A DNA stretch of 64,000 nt from NCBI GenBank assembly GCA_019096065.1, contig JAGUCH010000004.1:5270001-5334000 (forward strand), in the 5' to 3' direction. The stretch's first letter is position 1; each line of letters starts with the position of its first letter. The stretch comes from Paracyclopina nana. Taxonomy: Eukaryota > Arthropoda > Copepoda > Cyclopoida > Cyclopettidae. This document shows positions 54,801 to 63,373 of this stretch, piece after piece. Under the pieces are notes generated by a model. The model searched no databases. It had not been told where the DNA came from and saw only the letters and a program-made list of their open reading frames with translations. Both the position numbers and the translations under genes were made by a program.

Positions 54801-57800
54801 CCGCATGACCAAGGCCACCACTAATTCTGTCAGGAGCTACTTGACAGCTTCAAGGATCGACGTCTTGACTCAAGATCATTTCGAGCATTGGGCCAGAGCT
54901 CAAGCTCACCAACACTTCGAAGATGTGAGCAAGACCGACGGTCTAGTGGACGAACTGGCAGTGGAGGACACTGCAGTCACCAAGCCTAGACCTCCACAAA
55001 ATCCGCGAGGCAGATTTCAACCCAGGCTAGGCCTGAATGTGGGCATCCTGGAGGAGGACTGCTGGGAACTTCCTGAGCCGGACGAGTATATTGAGGGGTT
55101 TGATTTGGACCCCCATGGCCAGGAGGCCTGTCTTCTGTTCAATATCACCGCGGAGGACCCCAAGCTGTTCACTAAGTGCCCACATTGCAATGAAAGCCAT
55201 AAACTTTTTCAGTGCGCTAAGTTCATGGAGCTGAGAGGTGACCAACGTCTCCAAGTAGCACTAGCCAAGGAAGCCTGTTTTAGGTGTTTTTTGGGTGCGC
55301 ACAAACTGGCCATCTGTACTCGCAGTTGGACTTGCCGTCATTGTCAGAGTAGATCCCACCATTCTTGCCTCCATGGTGCTTGGACGATGAGAAACGCCAA
55401 CAAGCCCACTGGCAAGGAGGGGCCCCATGGGCCTCCTGGACCTAATCCCGACGGGCATCACCTCAGTAGCCCCGCAGCGGGGCTGAAGACTGCTATAAAA
55501 ACGGTTGGCCTAGTGCAAAAGTCTCCCATGCTGGCATTTGGAGTGCTACCTGTTCGGGTGGCCAACCCTAAGATTCCAGGGGCCTGGTGTGAGGTCAATG
55601 CGTTTCTCGACAGTGGTTCTGAGCTGTCCTTAATTACTGAAGACTTATCGGCGAGACTCGGGTTGCAAGGAGTATCGGCTGACCAGATCTTGAGGACTAT
55701 AGCTACGGACACTTATGTGCCAAGCCAGCTGGTGGAGCTCCGGATTTTCTCACCTTGCCAGACCCAGCATTGGGATATTAGTGTGAATACGCTGCCGAAG
55801 CTGCCGTCAACCATGAAAACTCCGCCCTTGGATCAACTGAAGAAGAAGTTCAGATTTCTAGCGGAGCTGGACCTACCTGTCTACAAGAGCAATAAGCCCC
55901 CCCAGATCCTCATTGGAATTGATCAGTACCTCTTGATGGAAGCTACCTCAGTTGTTCACCACAAAGCTGGTGAACCTTATGTGAAGGACACCTTGCTAGG
56001 TCGCGTGGTCATATACTCTGACCCAGAGGCCAACATCATCGACGGGCCCTCCTTGCGGCAGGTGAACTTCTTGTCAGGCGGGGCATTGGAAGACCCGGTG
56101 GAAGCTTGCAGAACTTGTGGAGTGGAGACACCTCCTCCGCCGGAGGAGTTACTCAGGAAACTTTGGGAACTGGACGCTGTGGGAGTGATCGATCAACCTG
56201 ACGCAGAAAAACTCTTGAGTCTGAGCGATCAACAGGCTCTGGATATAGTCGCCAGTTCCATCTTCATCGACGATAAGAAACGGATCCACGTGAAGAGCCC
56301 TTGGAGAAACGGGGAACCCAATTTCGTCTGTAACGTAGAGGATGTGGTCCGAAGCACTTCCAGACTGGAAAAGAAGCTGAAGTTACATCAGCCTCACGCC
56401 CACGAAAAGGCCACCGCCGAATTGAAGGAGTGGCTAGATCTAGGATTCGTGAGGATACTTGACCCACAGGTTGATGCCATAAGGTTTGGCTATTTCTTGG
56501 ATTGGTTACTGGTTACGCGAAAAGACAAGCCATCGATGCCTGTCAGGCCTGTCTTTGATGGATCCAGAGAGCACAACGGGAAGTCTCTCAATGACGCCCT
56601 ATTATCTGGACCCAAACTTCAGAAGGACATATTCTACATCCTCTTGAATGCCAGGAAGCATCCAGTTTTAATTATCTCTGACATATCCAAGATGTTTTTA
56701 CAATTTGGACTACATGATGAAGACAAACCCTATCACCGGTTCTACTGGCAAGAACAATATTACGAGGCTAATAGCGTGTTGTTCGGCACCACTTCGGCCC
56801 CTTTTATGGCAGCCTTTGGAGTTAGGTACTTAGCAGATAAGTTTAAAGACACTTACCCTCTCGCCCACAAGGTGCTTAACGAGTCATTGTACGTTGACGA
56901 TGTCTGTGCTTCGCTGCCCAGCCTCGACGAGGCCAAAGAGGCCGTTCGACAGCTGAAGGAGTTGGGGTCATTGGGAAGTCTTCCCTTTCGCAAATGGGGA
57001 AGCTCCCACCCTGAAGTGCTAGCTGAAGTTCCAGAAGATTGTAGAATCGCTGGACTCAGCCTTGAATCCGAGGGAGACCCTGTTACCAAAGCATTGGGGA
57101 TGTACATCGACACTGTGGCTGATCAAATCGTGTTCAAGGCTCCTTCCTACGAGCCTTTTGAGGATCAACCTCTGACCCTTCGGATCATGGCCAAATACAC
57201 GCCCTCACTGTATGACCCACTTGGGTTGCTTGACCCCGTCACTGTGGTACCAAAGCTCCTCATTCAGAGAGTTGTTGCACTTCGGCCGATTTACAAAATT
57301 GACTGGGATACTTGCCTGGAAATGTTCGAAAGCAGAGAGCTGTCAGACGTCATGGAAAAGTGGCGCTCTTACGTGATTGACTTGAGACAATTAGAGGCTG
57401 TGAGAATCCCTAGACCATTTTCTCGTAGAACTGGGTGTGACAACGAGATTCACCTGTTCACTGATGCTTCAGAAGCAGCGCACGCAGCCGTGTCTTATTA
57501 CGTGGCCAGAGAACTGGGAGGTAGATCCTTGTCCACGATCATGTGCTCCAGGAAGAAGCTGGCCTCCTTATCAGAAAATCGCTCGATGCCTGAAAAGGAA
57601 TTGACCTCATGTGTTATCGGATCAAGACTTTTGGACTCTGTCAGAGCCGAGTTCAAGGAGGTGAAAAAGTTTTACATATGGACCGATTCTTCCACAGCTC
57701 TCACTTGGATTTCCAAGCCGGCCCACGCTTGGAAAGGTTGGGTGGCTCGACGAGTCTCTGACATTTATCAGAAAACCAAGTCTAACACCTGGAGGCACGT

Positions 57801-59925
57801 GCCTGGCAGCCTGAATCCATCAGACAAGCCCACGAGAGGCCTGACAGTAGTTGAGCTGTCAGAGTGTGATTTGTGGGTCGAAGGGCCATCTTTCTTACAG
57901 TTGGAGGAGACCGAATGGCCTAAAATGAAAATTGAAGTAAGTGATGATGATCTAGCTTTTGATTATCTTAAAATCCAGGCGGACAAGCTCACCAGGGAAC
58001 AAGTCAAGAGATCTGCCATGAAGAAAGCCAAGAAGGTGTTTCCTAAGGATTTTCATAGAGGTGAGCCAACGCCCCGGATTGTGAACCTCATCGAGGCTGT
58101 GGAAGCCCACAGACAAGAAACCACATTGGTCGTGCAAGGCTGTCTCACTGAAAGAGAAAGCAGAGCTTCAGAGCCACACGTCGTCTTGGCTCTAGCTATA
58201 GGGATGAATTTTGTACCACAACATCTTCTACCCGCCAACTACGTCATCGACATCTGGGAGAAGGCTGATCATGAATGCCCCTTGGACATTAAGAGATTTA
58301 GCTCTTACAGGAGAGCTGTGCGATCCTTTGCATATGCCTTGAGGTTCGTGAGACACACTAGAGAGAAAGAAAAGTTCAGAGCTGGACTTGAGCTCACTGA
58401 AAACGAGCTTTATTTGGCCGAGATGCAATTGGCTGTGTATCATCAGAGGGCCGCGTACAAGAAGGAACTTGATTACCTCTACTCTCGACGAGAGTGGAAA
58501 AAAGGCTCCAAATTGGCACCATTGGATCCCACGATCGGACCACATGGTGAGTTACGTCACAAAGGAAGACTTTTAGCAGCTCAGGCCAGTTGGATCGGAA
58601 AAATGAACCTGATATTGCCCTCAAGCTCTCTTGGCCGTCTGTACCTACAGGAACTTCACTTGAAAATGGGCCACGGCCTCAGCCGTACTCAGTACCTTGT
58701 CAAGGCTCAGGAGACCGTCTGGATGACAGGTGCTCGACGAGCAATGGAAAGTATTCTGAAAAGATGTTCAAAGTGTGTCAGGAAAAGATTGACTGAGTTA
58801 CCTCCTCACATGGGCCCCTTGCCACCTCACGCCATCCCTCTGACTGAGTTGCTGCCATTCAAGTACGTCTCCATGGACTTGGCCGGACCTTATCACATAA
58901 AATGTCGTCGTACTATAGTGGATAGGCACATACTCATCATTGTCTGTCTACACGTGAAAGCCATCCATACCGAAGTGTTAGAGGATCTTACCTCGGATGC
59001 CTTGTGGAGAGGGTTGGAGCGCTTTGTGGCAAGGAGGGGCTGCCCAAAGCATATACGCTCAGATCACGGCACTAACTTTCGAGGCGTCAGGAACCGAATC
59101 GCCTCTGATCCTGGCTATCATCGATTTGTAGCTCAAGTGCTGAAGATGGATTGGGACCGGCTTCGTCGAAGCGCCACCGAGTTGGGAGTGGTCAGCTGGA
59201 CCTTCAGCCCCCCTCGGGCTCCTCACTTCAACGGGGCGGCCGAAGCGGCTGTCAAGTCCTGGAAGAAAGCTCTAAGCCGAGTCGTCAACGGGACTGAGTT
59301 TCTCCTGGAAGACTTCATCACGGCTGTCGCAAAGTCCGAGGCTTTGGTGAACTCCCGGCCGCTGGGAACAATAGAAGATTACTACATTACTCCGTCTCAT
59401 TTCCTCACCTCTGGGCCTCCCGGCCAATTGGTACCGTCGGTGCCAATCCAGGATGTGAAAAACTACTCCGATTGTCTGGCCAATCTCGATCGGAGAATCC
59501 AAAGCCTCTGGGATGCATTCGCTGGGGAGCTCTCTCTGGAACTGAGGAGACAAGCTAGATGGCACAATCATCGCAAGAACCTGAAAGAAAACGAAGTAGT
59601 CGCCATATTGGACAAGAAATACTTTGTGAAAAGAAATGAGTGGCCGCTTGGCATCATCGAAAAGGTTAAAGTGGGCGAAGATGGAGTTGTTCATAGAGCT
59701 TGGGTTCGCCTTGTCGATCCCTTTACGGGACAACCTAAGTGCTTTGAAAGAGGAGCTCAATGGCTGGTGCCACTTCAGTGGATTTCTGACCAGGCTGCTC
59801 TTGATCATTTTTTAGCCAGTGGGCCCGACGGGATAGAGCCGTTGGGCCGAGAAAAAGACTTGTTGTCCTCGGACAGTGGGTGGTCAAGACTGCGAGAAAT
59901 CGCGGAGTCAATAGGTGTACAATAG
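51883..59925 (+). CDS. BEL/Pao gag-pol polyprotein
   Basis: One uninterrupted frame of 2,680 residues. Residues 1 to about 830 are Pro/Ser/Gly-rich with charged segments and match no gag region I know. The BEL-type gag core starts near 835. Zinc fingers begin at C1099 (C-x2-C-x3-H-x4-C), then C-x2-C-x4-H-x4-C and a third Cys/His cluster. The aspartic protease has DSGS at D1243. Reverse transcriptase has YVDD at 1670-1673; RNase H has FTDAS with D1861. Integrase has the HHCC finger (H2259, H2264, C2295, C2298) and catalytic D2332, D2394, E2454. All key catalytic residues are present. The ATG is the first after the primer site. The last 40 codons contain a -1 frameshift signal. Larger than usual BEL polyproteins. 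Confidence 0.93.
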   Translation: MPRKIQTESPVRRSRRKLNLPPTDYVELFTPVTPRRIKRVPFYDPIDASPENPVLFHGYVPRRDGSFQAIVGKKQKRTNLAKKLMSVKHSPVNKGAKTGPPNTGGAVATAVSVAATLTNLVTSLPRRFTPSPTPNPLPYSSTPMPTCTQTITSGDQTLVPQPGDDNLDGGTNPSESSEGQAELVEVFADVHKNPEDPETTSSQGGSEDWHVIAEDQGRPSNASDSSSRRETGEGNALSWGTSTGPPSGQYPPPGNKGESQAPIESDKRTASEKNPKKPKTKKSAASQMPRTAARVQELTKIAARKCLEARQDTRSETGYEQLCKIRKKVDDVCRELHKYYGYYVDTARAAHMELSPDITNRAQTALEAGKKVYEAVCQKIKQIEDSLQTDEDPEVDYLLSQLRAEEEADQSSSQNKSGKAKSSGGSTQISPSECRQSESANSQGVREVVFLDEKGRYLRSEFVEPGSGADKKPGGTTSRGDRNLKGPSGQSGKAKSCPVGDQQGSGTPTRSNWLEKSSPRGRDCRGQESGRVTRPNRRSSGGSDPPDDDPDDGPSGDSVKDLGLLVEYAKATEALRSMMDKVERALEFKSNTMELEKASMLLAAALNRWFHVKDAVQNAGLGKMIPSGDFGLPDQVFMLQKRVSEAPPTHKFSANHRPQAQGGAPAETGWTSAASSTRPPGGARAFWTGSASEPQQVLGSASGSQHPWGPVAGEFIKPNSRLGSAPQANSGSYMPTNYINPPPAFRTTTSGFGPAAGWSGPVGPQGIGQTGWGTGVSSQPAAGSSNNPSGCLADGQPPQPSFMPGMMPQPVASFGSYDGIPYSGFIRGPSVKLDHLELPKFSGNNILEYFHFKEQFKSFVHDNVTLSLQEKWGRLLKQTAGGPAFDLVNGHRKDYAGYLSALAALDDDYGNLSRQLQCITSKLKKLPVLDVYKPATIMKARSEVRLMYQQLRLIFGDPIVDAGAYDHFIMDLLRMTKATTNSVRSYLTASRIDVLTQDHFEHWARAQAHQHFEDVSKTDGLVDELAVEDTAVTKPRPPQNPRGRFQPRLGLNVGILEEDCWELPEPDEYIEGFDLDPHGQEACLLFNITAEDPKLFTKCPHCNESHKLFQCAKFMELRGDQRLQVALAKEACFRCFLGAHKLAICTRSWTCRHCQSRSHHSCLHGAWTMRNANKPTGKEGPHGPPGPNPDGHHLSSPAAGLKTAIKTVGLVQKSPMLAFGVLPVRVANPKIPGAWCEVNAFLDSGSELSLITEDLSARLGLQGVSADQILRTIATDTYVPSQLVELRIFSPCQTQHWDISVNTLPKLPSTMKTPPLDQLKKKFRFLAELDLPVYKSNKPPQILIGIDQYLLMEATSVVHHKAGEPYVKDTLLGRVVIYSDPEANIIDGPSLRQVNFLSGGALEDPVEACRTCGVETPPPPEELLRKLWELDAVGVIDQPDAEKLLSLSDQQALDIVASSIFIDDKKRIHVKSPWRNGEPNFVCNVEDVVRSTSRLEKKLKLHQPHAHEKATAELKEWLDLGFVRILDPQVDAIRFGYFLDWLLVTRKDKPSMPVRPVFDGSREHNGKSLNDALLSGPKLQKDIFYILLNARKHPVLIISDISKMFLQFGLHDEDKPYHRFYWQEQYYEANSVLFGTTSAPFMAAFGVRYLADKFKDTYPLAHKVLNESLYVDDVCASLPSLDEAKEAVRQLKELGSLGSLPFRKWGSSHPEVLAEVPEDCRIAGLSLESEGDPVTKALGMYIDTVADQIVFKAPSYEPFEDQPLTLRIMAKYTPSLYDPLGLLDPVTVVPKLLIQRVVALRPIYKIDWDTCLEMFESRELSDVMEKWRSYVIDLRQLEAVRIPRPFSRRTGCDNEIHLFTDASEAAHAAVSYYVARELGGRSLSTIMCSRKKLASLSENRSMPEKELTSCVIGSRLLDSVRAEFKEVKKFYIWTDSSTALTWISKPAHAWKGWVARRVSDIYQKTKSNTWRHVPGSLNPSDKPTRGLTVVELSECDLWVEGPSFLQLEETEWPKMKIEVSDDDLAFDYLKIQADKLTREQVKRSAMKKAKKVFPKDFHRGEPTPRIVNLIEAVEAHRQETTLVVQGCLTERESRASEPHVVLALAIGMNFVPQHLLPANYVIDIWEKADHECPLDIKRFSSYRRAVRSFAYALRFVRHTREKEKFRAGLELTENELYLAEMQLAVYHQRAAYKKELDYLYSRREWKKGSKLAPLDPTIGPHGELRHKGRLLAAQASWIGKMNLILPSSSLGRLYLQELHLKMGHGLSRTQYLVKAQETVWMTGARRAMESILKRCSKCVRKRLTELPPHMGPLPPHAIPLTELLPFKYVSMDLAGPYHIKCRRTIVDRHILIIVCLHVKAIHTEVLEDLTSDALWRGLERFVARRGCPKHIRSDHGTNFRGVRNRIASDPGYHRFVAQVLKMDWDRLRRSATELGVVSWTFSPPRAPHFNGAAEAAVKSWKKALSRVVNGTEFLLEDFITAVAKSEALVNSRPLGTIEDYYITPSHFLTSGPPGQLVPSVPIQDVKNYSDCLANLDRRIQSLWDAFAGELSLELRRQARWHNHRKNLKENEVVAILDKKYFVKRNEWPLGIIEKVKVGEDGVVHRAWVRLVDPFTGQPKCFERGAQWLVPLQWISDQAALDHFLASGPDGIEPLGREKDLLSSDSGWSRLREIAESIGVQ
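59802..59850 (+). promoter_or_regulatory. Predicted -1 programmed ribosomal frameshift signal
   Basis: In the gag-pol frame the heptamer T TTT TTA (59808-59814) fits X XXY YYZ exactly. The -1 frame has a stop at 59802-59804 and is then open to 63017. Seven nucleotides after the heptamer a stem can form: 59822-59831 with 59839-59848, ten pairs including one G-U, loop of seven (GATAGAG). Heptamer, spacer and stem all match the canonical layout of retroviral frameshift sites. Efficiency cannot be judged from sequence. Confidence 0.8.
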
Positions 59926-60218
59926 TGCTTGAGGACTCAACCTTGAGGCCGCCGGCCTCAAACCAGACATTCCGCTCTCTAAACCTCTTCATGTTTGTGT
60001 TTTTCTACGCCGCGCGGGCGCTGCGAAAACAACTCTGCAGAGCGTCACGTTCAGCAGCTGCTGCGGAAAAACTTGGCAGCTCGGGCAGAATAGGCCGCTC
60101 TGGGCTGACCTTGTTGACTGTTTTCGGGACGCCCCGGAAAATACTCGAATTCTTAGGACGCGTCACTTTGTCAACAACTATCAACGAGGGAAGACGTGCT
60201 TCGAGCTTGGGCTTCAAG

Positions 60219-63017
60219 ATGAGCGAAGAACGACAACGCCGAGGTAAGAGATCTCTTGACCAATCGAGTAATCGTCGAGCTAACTCCGGTCAGGAGCCAG
60301 AGCTCGAGTCAAACCTCCAAATCGCCGATTCCTTCCAAGTTCAGTCCTCTCCCGAGCTGCGCATCGACTGTGACGAATCCTTGGACCTTGGAACTGAGGA
60401 CGAAAGTGCACCTGCGGCCTCCACCTCGAATAAGTCACCTTATTCCTCTAAACGACCTCGACTCGTAGACTACAACTGCAGCGACGACGAAGAAGTGACC
60501 TTCCAGGTCGCCTTGCCAAGAGACGACCCTGTCCTCGTCGACGACGCACCACTAATTTTCTTGCCTTTTCCAGACTTGCCAGTAGTGCCAGAGGCCGACC
60601 CCCGCCGACGGCGGGAGCTCGACCAAGAACGGAGACTCTCAGCCGAATTAGCAGGAGCCTCCATAGCTCGGTTCAAGGATGAGCTGGCAAAACTTCGAGG
60701 ACTGGAGCTTCTGGATTGCTTTGCCGACGGCAGCGTCATCTGCCTCGGCCACTCAACCTCTTATGGATCGCCAGTGCCCAATGAGCAGCGATCACGTGCC
60801 GACCGACTCCATGACGCTTATCTGGCTTTGGACAAAGATATGTACAGATTGGGACTTCTGGAGTCCGGTGTACCGCCAGTTAAAGTGCTTCAGATCGTCC
60901 AACCTGACTTGTACGCGATCTACCGTCGGTACTTGGAAGAGTGCATCACCCAAGGAGTCAGGCCTTTCAGTCTGTCAGTCTTGTGTGACGAGAAGAGAGC
61001 CTTGGCAGCTCACACCCTGGAAAAGCTCACGGTCGTGCTTGAAAGGGTGCACTCACGCCAGCTCAACATCCGTGCTGAGCGTCTGGAGGCCGAAGGCCTC
61101 AAACATCGGGCTGCCACCTTGCGTGCTCTTCCCAGGATCATCAATGATCCACTTCCACTGTGGGTCAAGGGCTATTGGACCGTGCTAGCCAGGGATGCTG
61201 GGCTGGCCAAGCGTGGCGGAGCATTGGAATTGTTGGCCGACTCCACTCACAACGCCCCCTTGACTCAGCAACTGATTAAGGCACCAGTAGTCAAACCCGA
61301 CCTCAATCAAGTGCCACATTGTAGGCAGGCCTTAGCCATATTCAAGAGCTACCGTCCTGTCCCCTTGTGCGGCCGTTTGGGCTGCCTAATGGACAATTTT
61401 GCCGAGTTGCCCGATGACCGCTTGATCCTTGGCGACCCCTCAGATAGACATCTGGTCTACGAGCTCCAACGGGCTCTATGTGATCTCCAGATGGGAGTGG
61501 GCCCTTGGGACAACCGCCTCAAAGATGGACGCCGAGATTTTGTTGTCCTTGATCGTGACGAGGACTGGAAGCGAGTGCGTGGTCAACTAGTGAAAAGTGG
61601 GTTTTTTAACTCAGTCAGGAGACACGCAATCTGCGCAGCCGCGTTCATGAACTGGACTGACGCCGCATTGAAGAAACATGGGTTTCCAGCCGCCAGCGGA
61701 AGGCGCAAGGGATGCTTCACCAACCTGCTCCTGTTCGCTCCAGTGGGGGTCATGCTAGTGGTGAGAGCTCTCTATGGAGGTCAAGGGACCTCTGCCAAAG
61801 GGGCTGCAATTCCTGAAGAAGTCGTCAAGATGCTGGAGGATCCCAAGATTCGAAAAGTTCAGTTCTCCATCCATGATGAGAAACGCTATGAGCATATGGG
61901 CATCGAAATTACGAATAGGATCGACGCCACTCTCCTCACTCTGTTGCTGTTTCCTCAGCCAGGAGTGCCAGCCTCCGAAATGCAGGGTGGTATCACCTTC
62001 GCTGCCGCTCAGCTCGACTCACCGACGGTGCCTTTCGTGGAACATCGGCTCCGCTCCAATCAACTCAAGGAGAAGCCTAAGATCGACGATCTTCTTGTCA
62101 TCAACCCGGAGGTCGACGATTCAAGCGTGCCCTTTGAACAATGGGGTTGGAAGATGCAGCTATACGCCTGGACTATGGGCACATTGCCTGTAGCCGTCGG
62201 CTTTGCTCTCGGTACTCGGTTCATGGAGTTACATAAGTACGACATGCGAAGCGACTGCCTGCGTTTCGTGCATCTGGGTATGGATCTGGTGAGGAACAGG
62301 CCTGGGATCTGCCATGTCGCTGGCACTGACCGCGATCGTCGACCATTTGGAAAGGATGAAGCTTATCGCAAGTCTCTGTCCTCTGAAGGGCTGCCCTTGA
62401 AACCTCAGTGGTTCCACCTGTTGCCTAGTGCTGCCAGCTCTGTAAACGAAGGAGCCGTGGCCAGGAAGTTCCTGCTACGTGGTTTGCCCTACTCCCTGGA
62501 TTTGTTCGGACTGAAGAAGGCCGCTGCCGCTGACTTTCTCGCTTATGTCGGTGCTCCCCTCAGTGGACTTAGCTACAAGGATTTAGTCAAGAATCTTCTG
62601 AGGCCTGGCCAGTACAACCCTCATCTGTGCTCTCGTTGTGGCAGCCCAGAGCATCCATCGGACTCAGGCGAGTGCTCCTCGTGGCTGCTGAGGTGCATCT
62701 ACTGCAACTCTTCCGACCACCTCGTCGAGGTCTGTGAGAAGATGCTGGAGCGCTGTGAGCTTTGCCAAGATCTTGGCCACAACAAGCAGCAACATCAGAC
62801 CGACAATTGGATTGCCCTCAGGGAAAAGTTCGCCATCTTTAGCCTTTTGCATCACAAGCTTTTCTACCTGCATGACGGGATGGGGCTGGATCTGAAGGAA
62901 GATTCTGAAGGTCGAGTGGTCTTGGACTTAGTAGCCGATGAGAAAGGCCGCAATTTTGCCGATCGCCCTGTGCCGTTCACCTTGGCATCATGCTCGATCG
63001 TGGAGGGGCGTCTGTAA
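60219..63017 (+). CDS. Second element frame: exonuclease-like domain plus zinc knuckles (not env)
   Basis: Long frame in the -1 phase relative to gag-pol, open from 59805. From the best-placed ATG (60219, AAGATGAG) it encodes 932 residues; by frameshifting it would be a C-terminal extension of gag-pol. No signal peptide or clear membrane anchor is seen, so it is not env-like. Residues about 440-665 resemble the WRN/RNase D exonuclease fold: FMNW (M477-W479) where DxEW is expected, IPEEVVKMLEDPKIRKVQFS then HDEKRYEHMGIE, NRID (D569), and YAWTMG (Y649) where YxxTD is expected. Motif I and III acids are replaced, so catalysis is unlikely. Three knuckles follow from C804: C-x2-C-x4-H-x6-C, C-x2-C-x4-H-x4-C and C-x2-C-x4-H-x4-H. 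Nucleic-acid binding is the likeliest role. The TAA stop lies in the 3' LTR. Confidence 0.75.
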   Translation: MSEERQRRGKRSLDQSSNRRANSGQEPELESNLQIADSFQVQSSPELRIDCDESLDLGTEDESAPAASTSNKSPYSSKRPRLVDYNCSDDEEVTFQVALPRDDPVLVDDAPLIFLPFPDLPVVPEADPRRRRELDQERRLSAELAGASIARFKDELAKLRGLELLDCFADGSVICLGHSTSYGSPVPNEQRSRADRLHDAYLALDKDMYRLGLLESGVPPVKVLQIVQPDLYAIYRRYLEECITQGVRPFSLSVLCDEKRALAAHTLEKLTVVLERVHSRQLNIRAERLEAEGLKHRAATLRALPRIINDPLPLWVKGYWTVLARDAGLAKRGGALELLADSTHNAPLTQQLIKAPVVKPDLNQVPHCRQALAIFKSYRPVPLCGRLGCLMDNFAELPDDRLILGDPSDRHLVYELQRALCDLQMGVGPWDNRLKDGRRDFVVLDRDEDWKRVRGQLVKSGFFNSVRRHAICAAAFMNWTDAALKKHGFPAASGRRKGCFTNLLLFAPVGVMLVVRALYGGQGTSAKGAAIPEEVVKMLEDPKIRKVQFSIHDEKRYEHMGIEITNRIDATLLTLLLFPQPGVPASEMQGGITFAAAQLDSPTVPFVEHRLRSNQLKEKPKIDDLLVINPEVDDSSVPFEQWGWKMQLYAWTMGTLPVAVGFALGTRFMELHKYDMRSDCLRFVHLGMDLVRNRPGICHVAGTDRDRRPFGKDEAYRKSLSSEGLPLKPQWFHLLPSAASSVNEGAVARKFLLRGLPYSLDLFGLKKAAAADFLAYVGAPLSGLSYKDLVKNLLRPGQYNPHLCSRCGSPEHPSDSGECSSWLLRCIYCNSSDHLVEVCEKMLERCELCQDLGHNKQQHQTDNWIALREKFAIFSLLHHKLFYLHDGMGLDLKEDSEGRVVLDLVADEKGRNFADRPVPFTLASCSIVEGRL
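63002..63008 (+). promoter_or_regulatory. Short polypurine tract
   Basis: GGAGGGG, four bases before the 3' LTR and inside the second frame; the only purine run in the right place for plus-strand priming. Short compared with typical tracts. Confidence 0.5.
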
Positions 63018-63243
63018 CGGCCAGAACTGGGCCGACGGCCTCCTCATCGTGGCCACCATCTTTAATTACCTTGTCATTATCTAATTACCTTGTGAATATG
63101 TTTGTTATGATGCTAGCGGATCTCAGTATATCTTACCGCCAATTCAGTGTGATAATAAATACGTGTGATAGAATTCAAAGTTGGAGTTTTATTGATTCCT
63201 TTATTCGATGTATCCAATGGGAGGGTTAATCCTGACCATTACA
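63013..63243 (+). repeat. 3' LTR, 231 bp
   Basis: Starts TGTAACGGCC and ends CCATTACA; no difference from the 5' LTR was found by eye. AATAAA at 63154-63159 would end the element transcript. Its third to fifth bases (TAA) are the stop codon of the second frame. Confidence 0.95.
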
Positions 63244-63248
63244 ATCTC
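63244..63248. repeat. Target-site duplication, right copy (ATCTC)
   Basis: Matches 51602-51606. Confidence 0.9.
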
Positions 63249-63373
63249 TTCTCTACATAATTTGTTATTTGCTAAAACCTGGGCTTTCAAAATGATATAG
63301 GAAAGGCGAATGTAATTAAATTATTAATTATCAGATTAATCATGCCAAACTTTGGTCAGTTCTCTGGGCAAAA

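Larger units (their letters stand above)
51607..63243 (+). mobile_element. Full-length BEL/Pao LTR retrotransposon with extra 3' frame
   Basis: An 11.6-kb element with two 231-bp LTRs, primer-binding site, a 2,680-codon gag-pol frame, a second long frame in the -1 phase reaching the 3' LTR, and a purine tract. Assigned to BEL/Pao from the gag core (LDHLELPKFSGNN), three CCHC-type fingers, DSGS protease, YVDD reverse transcriptase, RNase H then integrase in that order, and the 5-bp target duplication. No difference between LTRs was seen and the long frames are unbroken, so insertion is recent and the element may be active. It lies between a CUB pseudogene and the DEG/ENaC gene. The unusual parts are an approximately 830-residue N-terminal extension of gag, the frameshift signal and the second frame. 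Confidence 0.95.

Noticed and set aside
59991-60218. Earlier ATG at 59991 as start of the second frame
   Set aside because: Poor initiation context compared with 60219 and low-complexity translation; it matters little if the frame is reached by frameshifting.
60219-63017. Second frame of the retrotransposon as an envelope gene
   Set aside because: It is in the env position, but shows no signal peptide, fusion peptide or membrane anchor, and it ends in zinc knuckles.
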